The notes under the pieces: generated by a model
Told to the model about the DNA's origin: nothing
What the model saw: only the letters and a program-made list of their open reading frames with translations
The model's database searches: none
Source: Xenopus tropicalis
Lineage: Eukaryota; Chordata; Amphibia; Anura; Pipidae
Assembly (NCBI RefSeq): GCF_000004195.4
Contig: NC_030678.2
Coordinates: forward strand, 78,241,404-78,305,403
Length of the DNA: 64,000 bases
Reading direction: 5' to 3'
Position numbers and translations under genes: made by a program
In this document: in pieces, positions 34,440 through 46,419 of the stretch
How positions within the stretch are numbered: position 1 is the first letter of the stretch
How the letters are laid out: each line of letters begins with the position of its first letter

Positions 34440-36195
34440 TAAAAGAAGCAGTTGCTGGGAAAACTCTATTGTGTTGAAGGCAAAAGCAAGGTTTTTACAT
34501 TTTCTTTAAACAATCCCTTTTAGTCAAATTCTCCTTGAAGCTTATAGTATCAGTGCTCCCACAGCATAACAAGGCTCAGTGAACCCATATAAGTGCTCTT
34601 GCTCCATTTGCTACTTTAGGTACATAATGGTCTTTCAAACTTGTGCTTTGGTATATTCTCTTGGAAACTTTCTTGATTTTTTTAACACTATTCACCATTT
34701 AGGTTTAAGTCAGTGCTTAGTTTTAACTTGCTAAACACCCTTCCTGCAGAGTTTTAATTGTAGAGTTGACAAAAAGAACACTTATGCCCTTATGTCACGC
34801 ACATACAAAATCCCAAAAGTATACGTTTTTAATGCCGATACAGTGCCACCAACATTTTTGTCAGAAGCATCGATATTGGGAATGCTCCCTTTTCATATAT
34901 TGATGTTTATAGAACACTTCTGCATTTGGCATTTTTAGTAAGCATGTTATTTTTGTTCTTAAACAAGTCATGATTACAACATTTGTTATTTTTTTTAGCA
35001 ATAAAGTCACATAATAATACAACAGTATATAAAAACATAATTACAGCATTAACACTAAATCCAACACAGTAAAAAAAAAAAAAAAAAATACTGCGTAATA
35101 TAACTGAGTAATATCTGTTTCAGATGAAGCTAACATAGTCTTTCAAGCAATCTGATAAGTTTATATCTTTGTGACATGAATTAATGAAGTTTAAAGGGAG
35201 AATCAAGGCATTGTTGCTGCTATAAATCATTGGCTCTTGGCCCAGTTTACAAACCTACTGCAAAATTGCCATTACTGCATAAAGCCACAAGAAACCAAAC
35301 ATTAAATTAGCCATGCCAACTGCTCTGAAGTGCTCAAAGGTAATTGTTTGCTATGGATTACTGCTCTACAAAACATCACTGTTTTATATTAGCATCTTGT
35401 GGACCAAGTACACATGCTGTCTGCAAAGTAGTTATGCCCTTTCTTTGTTTACAAATCCTTAAATTTTTTCATGATTATGTCAAGGACTGAACAGCTTCTA
35501 GACATCTAGATCATTTTCTTTTCTTATGAATAGGTATACATTACAGAACAGTAGCCATCCATGTAGTCAAGAAGAGTTCAAGAGAAATCTAGAGTAAATC
35601 TTGTACTGTTTTTCCACTCTTGTTTTTTTACCTAGATGAGTTTTTTTTTATAATCATCAGATAACAAAGGTCAAATGTGCATTCTGCAGTGAGATACTGC
35701 ACTGGCTAATCAACAACTTGAAGACTTTTCTCTTGCTGTCTATGGATCTACAAAAATTCTAGTTATTTTAGGAAAACGATCAATGCTTCCTATTAGGCAG
35801 TAATGAGCATCAATATTCCAATAAAGGAAAGCTGTTTTGCTGGCCAGCTTGAAATGGCACCAATAATTCTCTGTGGCACTGCTAAAAGGTTTAGAAGAAT
35901 TCCCTTGAGAACCAGCGACATTATTGTGTTACTACCTGGAATTAAAATGGATTTAAATGAACAGTACACCCTGTTGTTCAACATGAGTGCAATAAATAAG
36001 GCTTGTGCTAAACATACTTTTTGCATACTGCTGTCATCAGGAAACATCTTTATTTCTTAAGCTAAACAGAACATACAGCAAAATTTAAGTTTGCAAAGTA
36101 GGTAATAACAAATAGAGTGCATTATGCAGGGGAATTATGTGTGCACTAGTAATATAATTATCAACCTTGCAAAGCCCAAACATGAAGTAGTCTTA
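34440..36195. other. No gene seen; AT-rich spacer
   Basis: A run of 19 A occurs at 35071-35089. Overlapping opposite-strand frames at 35793-36060 have no recognisable product. Nothing else was identified. Confidence 0.4.
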
Positions 36196-36397
36196 TGGGC
36201 AGTGGCACATGGGGAAATAAGTCACCCGCGATACATTTTCATTATTGCAACTAATCTCCCCAACATGCCATCCCACCGGCAAGAATGTAAATCGCCAGTG
36301 TTGCCTCGCAAGAAAATTTTGGGCGACTTCGGAGATTAGTCGTCCACAATAGTGAAGATTTATCGTGGGCGACTAATCTCCCCTTGTGCCACTGCAC
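36196..36397. mobile_element. Harbinger-like MITE with TTA flanks
   Basis: TTA lies at 36193-36195 and 36398-36400. The ends tgggcagtggcacatgggg and ccccttgtgccactgcac are inverted repeats. The core words (ccatcccaccggcaagaatg) match 14534 and 42544. Confidence 0.8.
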
Positions 36398-36579
36398 TTA
36401 AGAGATGTTCACCTTCAGATAGTATGTTATAGAATGGCCTATTCTTAGCAATTTTTTAGTTGGTCTTTACAGGATTTTCTATTTTTTATCGTTTTTGAAT
36501 TTTTAGACATACTCTTCTGACTCTTTCAAATGGAGGTTACTGACCCCAGCAACCAAAAAACTCTGTGAGAGTACAATAA

Positions 36580-37498
36580 AAGTCACTGGGGGGTGCCTAA
36601 CATTTGGCACCCGCAGTTATTTTTTCCATTCCTTCTCCTTTAAAGGTGAACTACCCCTTTAAGGGAATACTGTTATGGGAAAACCTGTTTTTTTCAAAAT
36701 GCATCAGTTAATAGATCTTCTCTAGCAGAATTCTGCATTTAAATCAATTTTTTTCAAAAATATATTTAATTTTGAGATTTCACATGGGGCTAGCCATATT
36801 CTTTATATCCCAGGATGCTACAGCCATGTGACCTGATAAACTTCAGTCACACTTTACTGCTGAGCTGCAAGTTGGAGTGATATCTCCCCCCTCCCAGCAT
36901 TCCTTCTCCTTTAAGGGTGAACTACCCCTTTAAGGGAATACTGTTATGGGAAAACCTGTTTTTTTCAAAATGCATCAGTTAATAGATCTTCTCTAGCAGA
37001 ATTCTGCATTTAAATCAATTTTTTTCAAAAATATATTTAATTTTGAGATTTCACATGGGGCTAGCCATATTCTTTATATCCCAGGATGCTACAGCCATGT
37101 GACCTGATAAACTTCAGTCACACTTTACTGCTGAGCTGCAAGTTGGAGTGATATCACCCCCCTCCCAGCAGCTGATCAGCAGAACAATGGGAAGGTAGCA
37201 AGATAGCAGCTCCCAGTAGATATTAGAATAGAACTAAGCAGTAAGAAATCCAAGTTTGGTTTGGGATTCCCCCAGTTACATGGGAGTAGGAGAAACAATA
37301 GGTTGCCTGAAAGTCGTTCTAATGTGTAGCGCTGGCTCTTTCTGAAAGCTCTGACTGGCACAATACACTAAGATGGCTGCCTACACACCAATATTACAAA
37401 TAAAAAATACATTTGTTGGTTCAAGAATAAGGATTTGCTATGTAAACAGTGTACTTAAGAAATAAAAAGTACACCTTAAAAATCATAACAGTATCCCT
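36580..37498. mobile_element. T2-like MITEs with an internal 271-bp tandem duplication
   Basis: It opens with a right-end piece of the aggagaaggaa family (tccattccttctccttta) and continues with the aatactgttatgggaaaac family. It ends aacagtatccctttaa at 37502. Positions 36627-36897 and 36898-37168 are the same 271-bp unit with only a few differences, mostly near the junction. Confidence 0.8.
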
Positions 37499-37563
37499 TT
37501 AACTCTTTTACTGCCAAGCACGTATGGCATACGTGTCTCATACGTCGTTGGCGTTTAAGCGCT

Positions 37564-37728
37564 GCCCTCTGCAGCGGCGGCATGTGCCGCCGCTGCAGAG
37601 GGCTTCTAACAATGACAGCCCCCCTGGGCAATGTGCCAGGGGCGCTGTCATCAGGGTCCTGCGAGCCGATCGCTCGCAGGACCCTCCAGGAAGCAGCAGA
37701 CGCGATCGCATCGCGTCTGCTGCTTCCT
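37564..37728. repeat. Cluster of perfect or near-perfect hairpins
   Basis: Four inverted repeats follow one another. 37564-37582 pairs with 37585-37603 (19-bp arms, gccctctgcagcggcggca, 2-nt loop). About 37620-37630 pairs with 37634-37641 (cccctgggca, imperfect). 37654-37665 pairs with 37673-37684 (gggtcctgcgag). 37688-37706 pairs with 37710-37728 (aggaagcagcagacgcgat, 3-nt loop). The block is CpG-rich inside an AT-rich element. Confidence 0.9.
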
Positions 37729-37805
37729 GCTTCCTCCCTCTCCCCCAGCGCCGGCCCAAATGAGGAAGGAGGCGATCGGTCTTCAGGAACAGGTAAGGAG
37801 TTTTT

Positions 37806-38030
37806 TTTTTCTTGCATTTACACACTTTTACACACTTTTACATACATTTATACACACTTACATACATTTACACACACTTACAGCACACATTTTAGCATTT
37901 TTTTATTTTTTATTTTTATTTTTTTTTCATTTTTCACACTTTTATACACTTATTTACACTCATATACACACTTACACACTATCACACAACTTTTACACAT
38001 GTACACACATGTATACACAAACACTTTGGG
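37806..38030. repeat. cacactttta / acacacttacat microsatellite-like tract
   Basis: Imperfect repeats of cacacttttacata type words alternate with T-rich runs. The tract sits between the hairpin cluster and the 394-bp array. Confidence 0.75.
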
Positions 38031-38299
38031 TTTTTTTTGTTTTGCTTTTTTTTTTTCATTTTACCACTTTGTTTTTATTTTCTTTTACCTATAAACTGTT
38101 TATTTTGACAGCGTAACTATTGGATCAGATATTCTGGCCACTAATTACACTGTCATGTAACTTATTTTGTTGTTTTACTGATTTGCACAATTTTTGTGGT
38201 TTTATCACATTTTATCCCTATATAAGTGTTCCTGATCTGTTTTTAGCGTAGCTTTGCCAGGTGTAACTTTGGTGTACAAAAATAACTTTACCTATTTTG

Positions 38300-41200
38300 A
38301 ATTCATCAGAATGTGTACTTTCCAAAAATATATGGTTTTCTGGGGGTCACTGTATAGTTAGGGGGGGGTTACTGCACATAATACACTGACAGGGGGCTCT
38401 GTGTGCAAAAGCTGAGTTGGCAGGCGAGAAATCCTTATGCGCTATTTTCATTTTGGGTTCAGTACATACCGCAGACTTTGGTATATCTATGCATATTGGG
38501 CATCAAACTGTTCAGTAGGCCTCTGGTGTTCCTATTTGGGGTGACTTGCCTTTGTACGCAAGAAATTGTGTGAGATAAATGCGGCAAATTGCAACATTTT
38601 TAGGCGATTTTCTGAAATGTCATAAAAACCGATAACTTTAGGAAAGCTTTGCGGCTTGGTACTTTGGTGTAGAAAGGACTCTTTACCCTTGTTGGATTTG
38701 TCAGAATGTGTACTTTCCAAAAATATATGGTTTTGTGGGGGTCTCTGTATAGTTAGGGGAAGTTTTGGCACATAATACACTGACAGGGGGCTCTGTGTGC
38801 AAAAGCTGAGCTGGCAGGCGAGAAATCCTTATGCGCTATTTTCATTTAGGGTTCAGTACATACCGCAGACTTTGGTATATCTATGCATATTGGGCATCAA
38901 ACTGTTCAGTAGGCCTCTGGTGTTCCTATTTGGGGTGACTTGCCTTTGTACGCAAGAAATTGTGTGAGATAAATGCGACAAATTGCAACATTTTTAGGCG
39001 ATTTTCTGAAATGTCATAAAAACCGATAACTTTAGGAAAGCTTTGCGGCTTGGTACTTTGGTGTAGAAAGGACTCTTTACCCTTGTTGGATTTGTCAGAA
39101 TGTGTAATTCCAAAAATATATGGTTTTGTGGGGGATCTGTATAGTTAGGGGAAGTTTTGGCACATAATACACTGACAGGGGGCTCTGTGTGCAAAAGCTG
39201 AGCTGGCAGGCGAGAAATCCTTATGCGCTATTTTCATTTAGGGTTCAGTACATACCGCAGACTTTGGTATATCTATGCATATTGGGCATCAAACTGTTCA
39301 GTAGGCCTCTGGTGTTCCTATTTGGGGTGACTTGCCTTTGTACGCAAGAAATTGTGTGAGATAAATGCGGCAAATTGCAACATTTTTAGGCGATTTTCTG
39401 AAATGTCATAAAAACCGATAACTTTAGGAAAGCTTTGCGGCTTGGTACTTTGGTGTAGAAAGGACTCTTTACCCTTGTTGGATTTGTCAGAATGTGTACT
39501 TTCCAAAAATATATGGTTTTGTGGGGGTCACTGTATGGTTAGGGGAAGTTTTGGCACATAATACACTGACAGGGGGCTCTGTGTGCAAAAGCTGAGCTGG
39601 CAGGCGAGAAATCCTTATGCGCTATTTTCATTTTGGGTTCAGTACATACCGCAGACTTTGGTATATCTATGCATATTGGGCATCAAACTGTTCAGTAGAC
39701 CTCTGGTGTTCCTTTTTGGGGTGATTTGTCTTTATCTGATCTTTATCAAAAAATTGTGAGAGATAAATGCGGCAAATTGCAACATTTTTATGCGATTTTC
39801 GAAATGTCATATAAATCTGCAAACTTAGGAAAGCTTTACAGCTTGGTACTTTGTAGCAATAAGAAATATTTACCCATTATAGATTCGGGGGGATGTGTAT
39901 TTTCCAAAAATATATGGCTTTCTGGGGTGAATGTACTTTTTTTGTAGCATTATCCCACATAAAGGATGTAAATATGTTGATTTTGCAGGAGCTGAAATGA
40001 TAGATCATATGGGGGTATGTTCCCATTGGGGCCCCTACATGCCACATACTTAGGTAAACCTATACATATTGGGCATCAAACTGTTTAGTGGACCCCTGGC
40101 GTTCAAATTTAGGGTGTTTTATCTTGGTACCTAACACTATGTGGGAGATAAGATGCTGCAAAGTGGAAGCTTTGAGGGGATTTTTGGAAATGTCATCAAA
40201 ATTGCTAACTTTAGAAAAGCTGTGCGGCTTGGTACTTTGGAGTAGAAAGACATGGGTACCCATTTTAGATTCGGGGGAATGTGTACTTTCCAAAAATATA
40301 TGACTTTCTGGGGTGAGCGTACTTTTTTGTAGCTTTATCCCACATATAATGATGTAAATGTGTTGATTTTGCAGGAGCTGAAATGACAGAAATGACAGTA
40401 TATATGGGGGTATGTTCACATTGGGGCCCCTACATGCCACATACTTAGGTAAACCTATACATATTGGGCATCAAACTGTTCAGTGGACCCCTGGCGTTCA
40501 AATTCAGGGTGTTTTATCTTGGTACCTAATGCTATGTGGGAGATAAGATGCTTCAAAATGGAAGCTTTGAGGGGATTTTTGGAAATGTCATCAAAATTGC
40601 TAACTTTAGAAAAGCTGTGCGGCTTGGTACTTTGGAGTAGAAAGACATGGGTACCCATTTTAGATTCGGGGTAATGTGTACGTTCCAAAAATATATGGCT
40701 TTCTGGGGTGAGCGTACTTTTTTGTAGCTTTATCTCACATATAATGATGTAAATGTGTTGATTTTGCAGGAGCTGAAATGACAGAATGACAGTATATATG
40801 GGGGTATGTTCACATTCGGGCCCCTACATGCCACATACTTGGGTAAACCTTTACATATTGGGCATCAAACTGTTCAGTGGACCCCTGGTGTTCAAATTCA
40901 GGGTGTTTTATCTTGGTACCTAATGCTATGTGGGAGATAAGATGCTTCAAAGTGGAAGCTTTGAGGGGATTTTTGGAAATGTCATCAAAATTGCTAACTT
41001 TAGAAAAGCTGTGCGGCTTGGTACTTTGGAGTAGAAAGACATGGGTACCCATTTTAGATTCGGGGGAATGTGTACTTTCCAAAAATATATGACTTTCTGG
41101 GGTGAGCATACTTTTTACTAGCTTTATCCCACATATAATGATGTAAATGTGTTGATTTTGCAGAAGCTGAAATGACAGAAATGACAGTTCATATGGGGTA

Positions 41201-41470
41201 TGTTCACATTGGGGCCCCTACATGCCACATACTTAGGTAAACCTATACATATTGGGCATCAAACTGTTCAGTGGACCCCAGGCATTCATATTTAGGGTGT
41301 TTTATTTGGTTACTTTATGACCTGTAGGAGATAAGATACTATAGACTGGAAGCTTTGAAGCGATTTTTAAAAAAAATCACAAATTTTGATAAAAACCAAT
41401 AACTTTAGGAAAGCATTGCGACTTGATAGTTTGGAGTAGACAGACAGTTGTGCCTATTCTGTATTCCCCA
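38300..41470. repeat. Tandem array of ~394-bp units
   Basis: The landmark atgtgtactttccaaaaata recurs near 38310, 38703, 39097, 39489, 39893, 40279, 40674, 41068 and, altered, 41470. The spacing is 386-404 bp. The first four units (A type: caaaagctgagctggcaggc) are nearly identical to each other. The later units (B type: ggggcccctacatgccac) form a second subtype. A degraded relative lies at 1-400. Confidence 0.92.
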
Positions 41471-41997
41471 GAATCTGTTCTTTCCAAAAATGTACAATTT
41501 TCTGGGATAAACCTTCTGTTAGTGGAATTTTGGCCTTGAAATCCAAAGTATGCAGTTTTTTTGGAGCAGTGCTTTGGGAATTTGGTAGTGTACTGCTGGG
41601 AGTTTTTGACCTATACAAGTGAGAAATCTCCATAAAACTATATATATTTGGTATTGGCACGTTCAGGAGACATGGGACTTTCCAAATCAGTTGTATATTC
41701 GTGCATAAAATAATTTTTGTTTCTAGTATGTGTGATTATATTATGGAAAATTTGCTTTTTTTTGCATTTTTAGACATTTAGAAGCCTATATCTTGTTACA
41801 GAATTGGAATTACACAAAAATTCTACCATATTTTGAAAGCTTAGGTTGTTCTGAAAAAAACGATATATTGTTTTCCTTGGTAAACTAAAAGTCCCCCCGA
41901 GGAAAGGCCCCTAAAGTGAAACAGTGCAAAATGTTCAAAAACTGTCTGGCAATACAAGTTCCGCTTTGACCAAAATGGCTGGCAGTAAAAGGGTTAA

Positions 41998-42540
41998 CTT
42001 GCCTTTCTGCCATGTTCAGATCAAGAAATAACACAAATAATAGATTTTTCCTGATTAAAAGAAATTGCAAAATATATATTCAGCAGAAGTTCTATTTATT
42101 GCACCCATGTTAAAAAAGGGGGCATACACCCAAAAAAAACTACTATACAAAATATTAATGAACATTAAAAGTACATCATGCTCGTCATTTTTAATTAAAG
42201 GTCTGCTTTTGTAAGTGTTACTTGAAGTTCCTAAACTTCACTGTTTTCTTCTTATTAATTTATTATTAGTTTTCCCATTACTTATCCTCCTACGTCATAA
42301 GAAAAACAAATCCTAATCCTATCCCTTCTCCGACCATTAAACATATTGCAATATTAAAAATATGCTATCCATCCTAGAATTCTGCAACCTTTTATTTAGC
42401 AGTCACTAGTCTCTCATATATGTTTGTATCAATTTATGTTGAACTCTGCTGCCAGTCCTTTATCTCTTGCCTTAAAGAGAATGGCTCCTCCACTGTTAAA
42501 CTTGCTTCCCATTACACAAATTATTTACAAAATCCTTCTC
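41998..42540. other. No gene seen
   Basis: AT-rich unique-looking sequence between two transposons. No repeat termini or exon-like frames were seen. Confidence 0.4.
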
Positions 42541-42543
42541 TTA

Positions 42544-42829
42544 GGGCTGTGACAGACAGGGAGTTCAGTCGCCGTGCGACAAATCTCCCATGTCGTGGGC
42601 GGCTAATCTCCCCGAAATGCCATCCCACCAGCTAGAATGTAAATCACCGGTGGAATGGCATATGCAGCGCCGTGATTTGCTGAAGTTTTGGAAGTTTTCT
42701 CTCAAGGCAACTTCAGCAAATCGTGGCGTCACGTATGCCATCCCACCGGTGATTTACATTCTAGCTGGTGGGATGGCATTTTGGAGATATTTGTTGCGCG
42801 ACGACTAATCTCCCCGTCTGTCACAGCCC
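42544..42829. mobile_element. Harbinger-like palindromic MITE with perfect TTA target duplication
   Basis: TTA lies at 42541-42543 and 42830-42832. The 14-bp ends gggctgtgacagac and gtctgtcacagccc are perfect inverted repeats. The arms carry catcccaccagctagaatg and cattctagctggtgggatgg, so nearly the whole 286 bp can form one hairpin. Confidence 0.9.
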
Positions 42830-43004
42830 TTAACTTACAAAGCCCTTCACGTTGCCACACATTCATTCCTGAATGCAGCCTCTAACTTTTAAAGTAATTT
42901 CTCCTGCTGTTTTCTCACTGAAAGATTTCTATTTTTCAGTTTCTTAAACTACATTCCTGCTTTTTTTCACAAAAGCATCCTCAAATGTTATTATTCCTCT
43001 AGAT

Positions 43005-43816
43005 CAGTGCTGTCCAACTGCCGCATGCGGCCCGTGACCCCCCTCTGTGTGGCCCCCCACCTGTCTGGCTGCTTTGATGGCTTACTCTTGTGAAAGCTTT
43101 AAATGGTATCAGTACTGTGATTAACTGCCCCCCTGCATGGTTCTCACCTCAGATTCAGGCTGTAATCAGGCTGTATTGTTTAAATATGTAATTCCTTGTG
43201 TTGTTCACACCTTTTAATCTCTGCATTGTTCACCCCCTGCAGTGTTCACACCTCAGGCTCAGGCTGTAATCACCCCCATTGTTCCCCTGTTCACACCTCA
43301 GGAGCAGTAGAAACCCACAAATAATCCCTGCACACTACAAAAAGAACATATACTGAGGTGGTACTGCAATTAAAAAGTTTTTTAATATATAGTTATTGTG
43401 CAGACTGTAGGAGCAGTGCCAGCATTGTGTCACTGTGTAGGGCAGGCAGAGTATGGCACACACAGGCCAAGTATGACACAAACCAGCCAAGAATGGCACA
43501 CACAGTGAAAGTATGGCATGCAGGCAGAGTATGGCACACACAGGCAGGATAGGGAAGGCAGAGTATGGCACACACAAAGGCAGGGTAGGGCAGGCAGAGT
43601 ATGGCACACAGGCAGGGTAGGGCAAGCAGAGTATGGCAGGTTTTTGCTGTACTACAACCATTAATATGGGTATGGTCATGTGATAACATGGGTGTGGTTT
43701 CAAGTGGGTGCGGTTTCAAAAGGGGGAGTGGTCAAAACTGGCTTCCATTATCGGCCCTCCACCACATAGGTCGGAAAAATTCCGGCCCTCGGTACCACAG
43801 AAGTTGGACAGCACTG
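43005..43816. mobile_element. hAT-type element, copy 1 of an inverted pair
   Basis: The ends are cagtgctgtccaact and agttggacagcactg. The 8-bp target ctctagat lies at 42997-43004 and 43817-43824. A minisatellite of ggcagagtatggcacacaca words fills about 43441-43640. There is no transposase frame. Confidence 0.9.
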
Positions 43817-43824
43817 CTCTAGAT

Positions 43825-44915
43825 CAGTGCTGTCCAACTTCTGCGGTGCCGAGGGCCGGAATTTCTCGCGCATACATGGTGGAGGGCCGCTAATGTATGC
43901 CAGTTTTGACCACCCCCCCCTTTAAACCACACCCACTTCAAACCACACCCATTTTATCACAACGGTGGTAGTGCAGCAAAAACCCAAATGCTTGGTCCTC
44001 ACTGCAGGGATATCAACCATCATTCATATGTGAAAGAATTATATTATGTCATATTAAGACACACCCTAAAATCCATCCAAACTCCTCCTCCCCTGTGGAT
44101 AGCACAGCAACCCTCAGCATATAATCACACACCTTTGGGACCATTTAATGGCTATTTCCAACTGCTAACAAACTCCCAGAACAAACCCCTGCCAGGTTCA
44201 CCTCCCACAGGCAGCATAGGATAGAAAGAGTATGGCACACACCGGCAGCACTCTGCCTGCCCTACGCTACCTGTGTGTGCCATACGCTGCCTGCCCTATG
44301 ATGCCTGTGTCTGCCCTATGATGCCTGTGTCTGCCATATGCTGCCTGTGTGTGCCATACTCTCCCTGCCCTATGCTGCCTGTGTGTGCCATACTCTCCCT
44401 GCCATATGCTGCCTGTGTGTGCCATACTCTGCCTGCCCTATGATGCCTGTGTCTGCCATATGCTGCCTGTGTGTGCCATACTCTGCCCTACCCTGCCTGT
44501 GTGTGCCATACTCTCCCTGCCATATGCTGCCTGTGTGTTCAATACCCTCCCTGTCCTATGCTGTCGGTTTGTGCCATACCCTCCCTGCCCTACCCTGCCT
44601 GTGGGCAGCATAGACCAGGCAGTGCATACAATGAGGTGTGAACAGACGAACAATGTGGGTGATTACAGCCTGAGGTGTGAACACTGCAGGGGGTGAACAC
44701 TGCATAGATTAAAAGGTGTGAACAGTACAGGGGATTACATGTTTAAACAATACAGGGGGGTTACAGCCTGAATCTGAGGTGAGAACCATGCAGGAGGCCA
44801 GTTAATCTCAGTACTGATACCATTTATATGTTACACAAAGGTAAACCATCAAAGCAGCCAGACAGGTGGGGGGCCACACAGAGGGGGGTCGCGGGCCGCC
44901 AGTTGGATAGCACTG
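43825..44915. mobile_element. hAT-type element, copy 2, opposite orientation
   Basis: It starts cagtgctgtccaacttctgc and ends agttggatagcactg. The target ctctagat occurs before it (shared with copy 1) and again at 44916-44923. Its right 300 bp is the reverse complement of the left 300 bp of copy 1. It is longer (1091 versus 812 bp), partly through a larger gtgtgtgccatactctgcc minisatellite (about 44225-44600) and partly through about 230 bp at 43990-44220 that copy 1 lacks. Confidence 0.9.
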
Positions 44916-44923
44916 CTCTAGAT

Positions 44924-45297
44924 TACCATGGATCACTGCATGTAAAGTAATAACAATGAATCCAGAGAAGCAGGTATTTTGGGTATTTTATTGCCCACAG
45001 GAGGGCCATGAATATATTTTAAGGAACATTCAGAACTGTGTATAAAATAGCACTCAAACATGTAACTTACATTTCATTAGTTGCATACTGTCAGTGTTTT
45101 ATGTACTGGTCTCATTTTGATAGGAAAAGGGAGAGAAGAAAAGTCCCTGAATTAAAGAAGCTGCATCCAGCACAAGGCTATATCAATTCCAAAAAAGCAT
45201 TTATTAAATAATATACAAATTTAAAATTGAACACACAAATTAGGTCATGGGCTCCCAAAGTTCATTAAGTATATCCAAAGTTCATCTAGTATATATA
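44924..45297. other. No gene seen; frog interspersed repeat piece
   Basis: The phrase cagcacaaggctatatcaat and the following 'aagcatttattaaata' look like an interspersed repeat that the Tc1 element at 45298 interrupted. The left boundary is unclear. Confidence 0.4.
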
Positions 45298-45424
45298 CAG
45301 TGGTTTGCAAAAGTATTCGGCCCCCTTGAACTTTTCCACATTTTGTCACATTACAGCCACAAACATGAATCAATTTAATAAATAACTGCAAAGTGGGGTG
45401 TGCGTAATTATTCAGCCCCCTGAG

Positions 45425-46392
45425 TCAATACTTTTTAGAACCACCTTTTGCTGCAATTCCAGCTGCCAGTCTTTTAGGGTATGTCTCTACCAGCTTTGCA
45501 CATCTAGAGACTGAAATCCTTGCCCATTCTTCTTTGCAAAACAGCTCCAGCTCAGTCAGATTAGATGGACAGCGTTTGTGAACAGCAGTTTTCAGATCTT
45601 GCCACAGATTCTCGATTGGATTTAGATCTGGACTTTGACTGGGCCATTCTAACACATGGATATGTTTTGTTTTAAACCATTCCATTGTTGCCCTGGCTTT
45701 ATGTTTAGGGTCGTTGTCCTACTGGAAGGTGAACCTCCGCCCCAGTCTCAAGTCTTTTGCAGACTCCAAGAGGTTTTCTTCCAAGATTGCCCTGTATTTG
45801 GCTCCATCCATCTTCCCATCAACTCTGACCAGCTTCCCTGTCCCTGCTGAAGAGAAGCACCCCCAGAGCATGATGCTGCCACCACCATATTTGACAGTGG
45901 GGATGGTGTGTTCAGAGTGATGTGCAGTGTTAGTTTTCCGCCACACATAGCGTTTTGCATTTTGGCCAAAAAGTTCCATTTTGGTCTCATCTGACCAGAG
46001 CACCTTCTTCCACATGTTTGCTGTGTCCCCCACATGGCTTGTGGCAAACTGCAAACGGGACGTCTTATGGTTTTCTGTTAACAATGGCTTTCTACTTGCC
46101 ACTCTTCCATAAAGGCCAACTTTGTGCAGTGCACGACTAATAGTTGTCCTATGGACAGATTCCCCCACCTGAGCTGTAGATCAGCGCTCTCCTTGTTTGG
46201 CCTGAGTTTAGGTGGACGGCCTTGTCTTGGTAGGTTTACAGTTGTGCCATTCTCCTTCCATTTCTGAATGATCACTTAAACAGTGCTCCCTGGGATGTTC
46301 AAGGCTTTGGAAATCTTTTTGTAGCCTAAGCCTGCTTTAAATTTCTCAATAACTTTATCCCTGACCTGTCTGGTGTGTTCTTTGGATTTCAT
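45425..46392 (-). pseudogene. Broken Tc1-type transposase
   Basis: This is a Tc1/mariner cut-and-paste transposase gene, read from the ATG at 46392-46390 to TGA at 45427-45425. That is about 320 codons, close to the usual length. The helix-turn-helix region (KVIEKFKAGLGYKKISKAL) is cut by TAA at 46278-46276. The frame shifts between the GRPPK motif and the phrase GESVHRTTISRALHK near 46160-46190. A TAG at 45721-45719 falls just before the second catalytic Asp (DNDPKH). The catalytic sites are still readable: WSDETK, DNDPKH and [11 protein letters not shown], a DD34E arrangement. At least three lesions make it inactive. Confidence 0.93.
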
Positions 46393-46419
46393 GGTGTTGT
46401 TGCTCCCAATATTCTCTTA

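Larger units (their letters stand above)
37503..41993. mobile_element. TTAA-flanked transposon-like element (~4.5 kb) carrying a satellite array
   Basis: TTAA lies at 37499-37502 and 41994-41997. The ends ctcttttactgccaagc and ggctggcagtaaaaggg are inverted repeats, a pattern of piggyBac- or Kolobok-type elements. Inside, in order, are a cluster of perfect hairpins (37564-37728), a cacactttta microsatellite (37806-38030), and eight or nine units of ~394 bp (about 38300-41470). A unique right part ends it. No transposase was recognised. The many short frames on both strands simply repeat with the array. Confidence 0.8.

Noticed and set aside
37582..38116. Two overlapping + strand frames of 160-170 codons
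   Set aside because: They run from the hairpin cluster into a cacactttta microsatellite and give FFFF- and YTHLHT-type low-complexity protein.
38532..41109. Recurring 60-126-codon frames on both strands (for example PHSFSKVSNFDDISKN)
   Set aside because: They recur only because the ~394-bp unit recurs. Both strands are open at once, the frames have no known domain, and stops appear at unit borders.
43335..44696. Cysteine-rich frames (repeats of LPVCAILSLPYAA type)
   Set aside because: They are translations of the minisatellite of the hAT pair, open in more than one frame.
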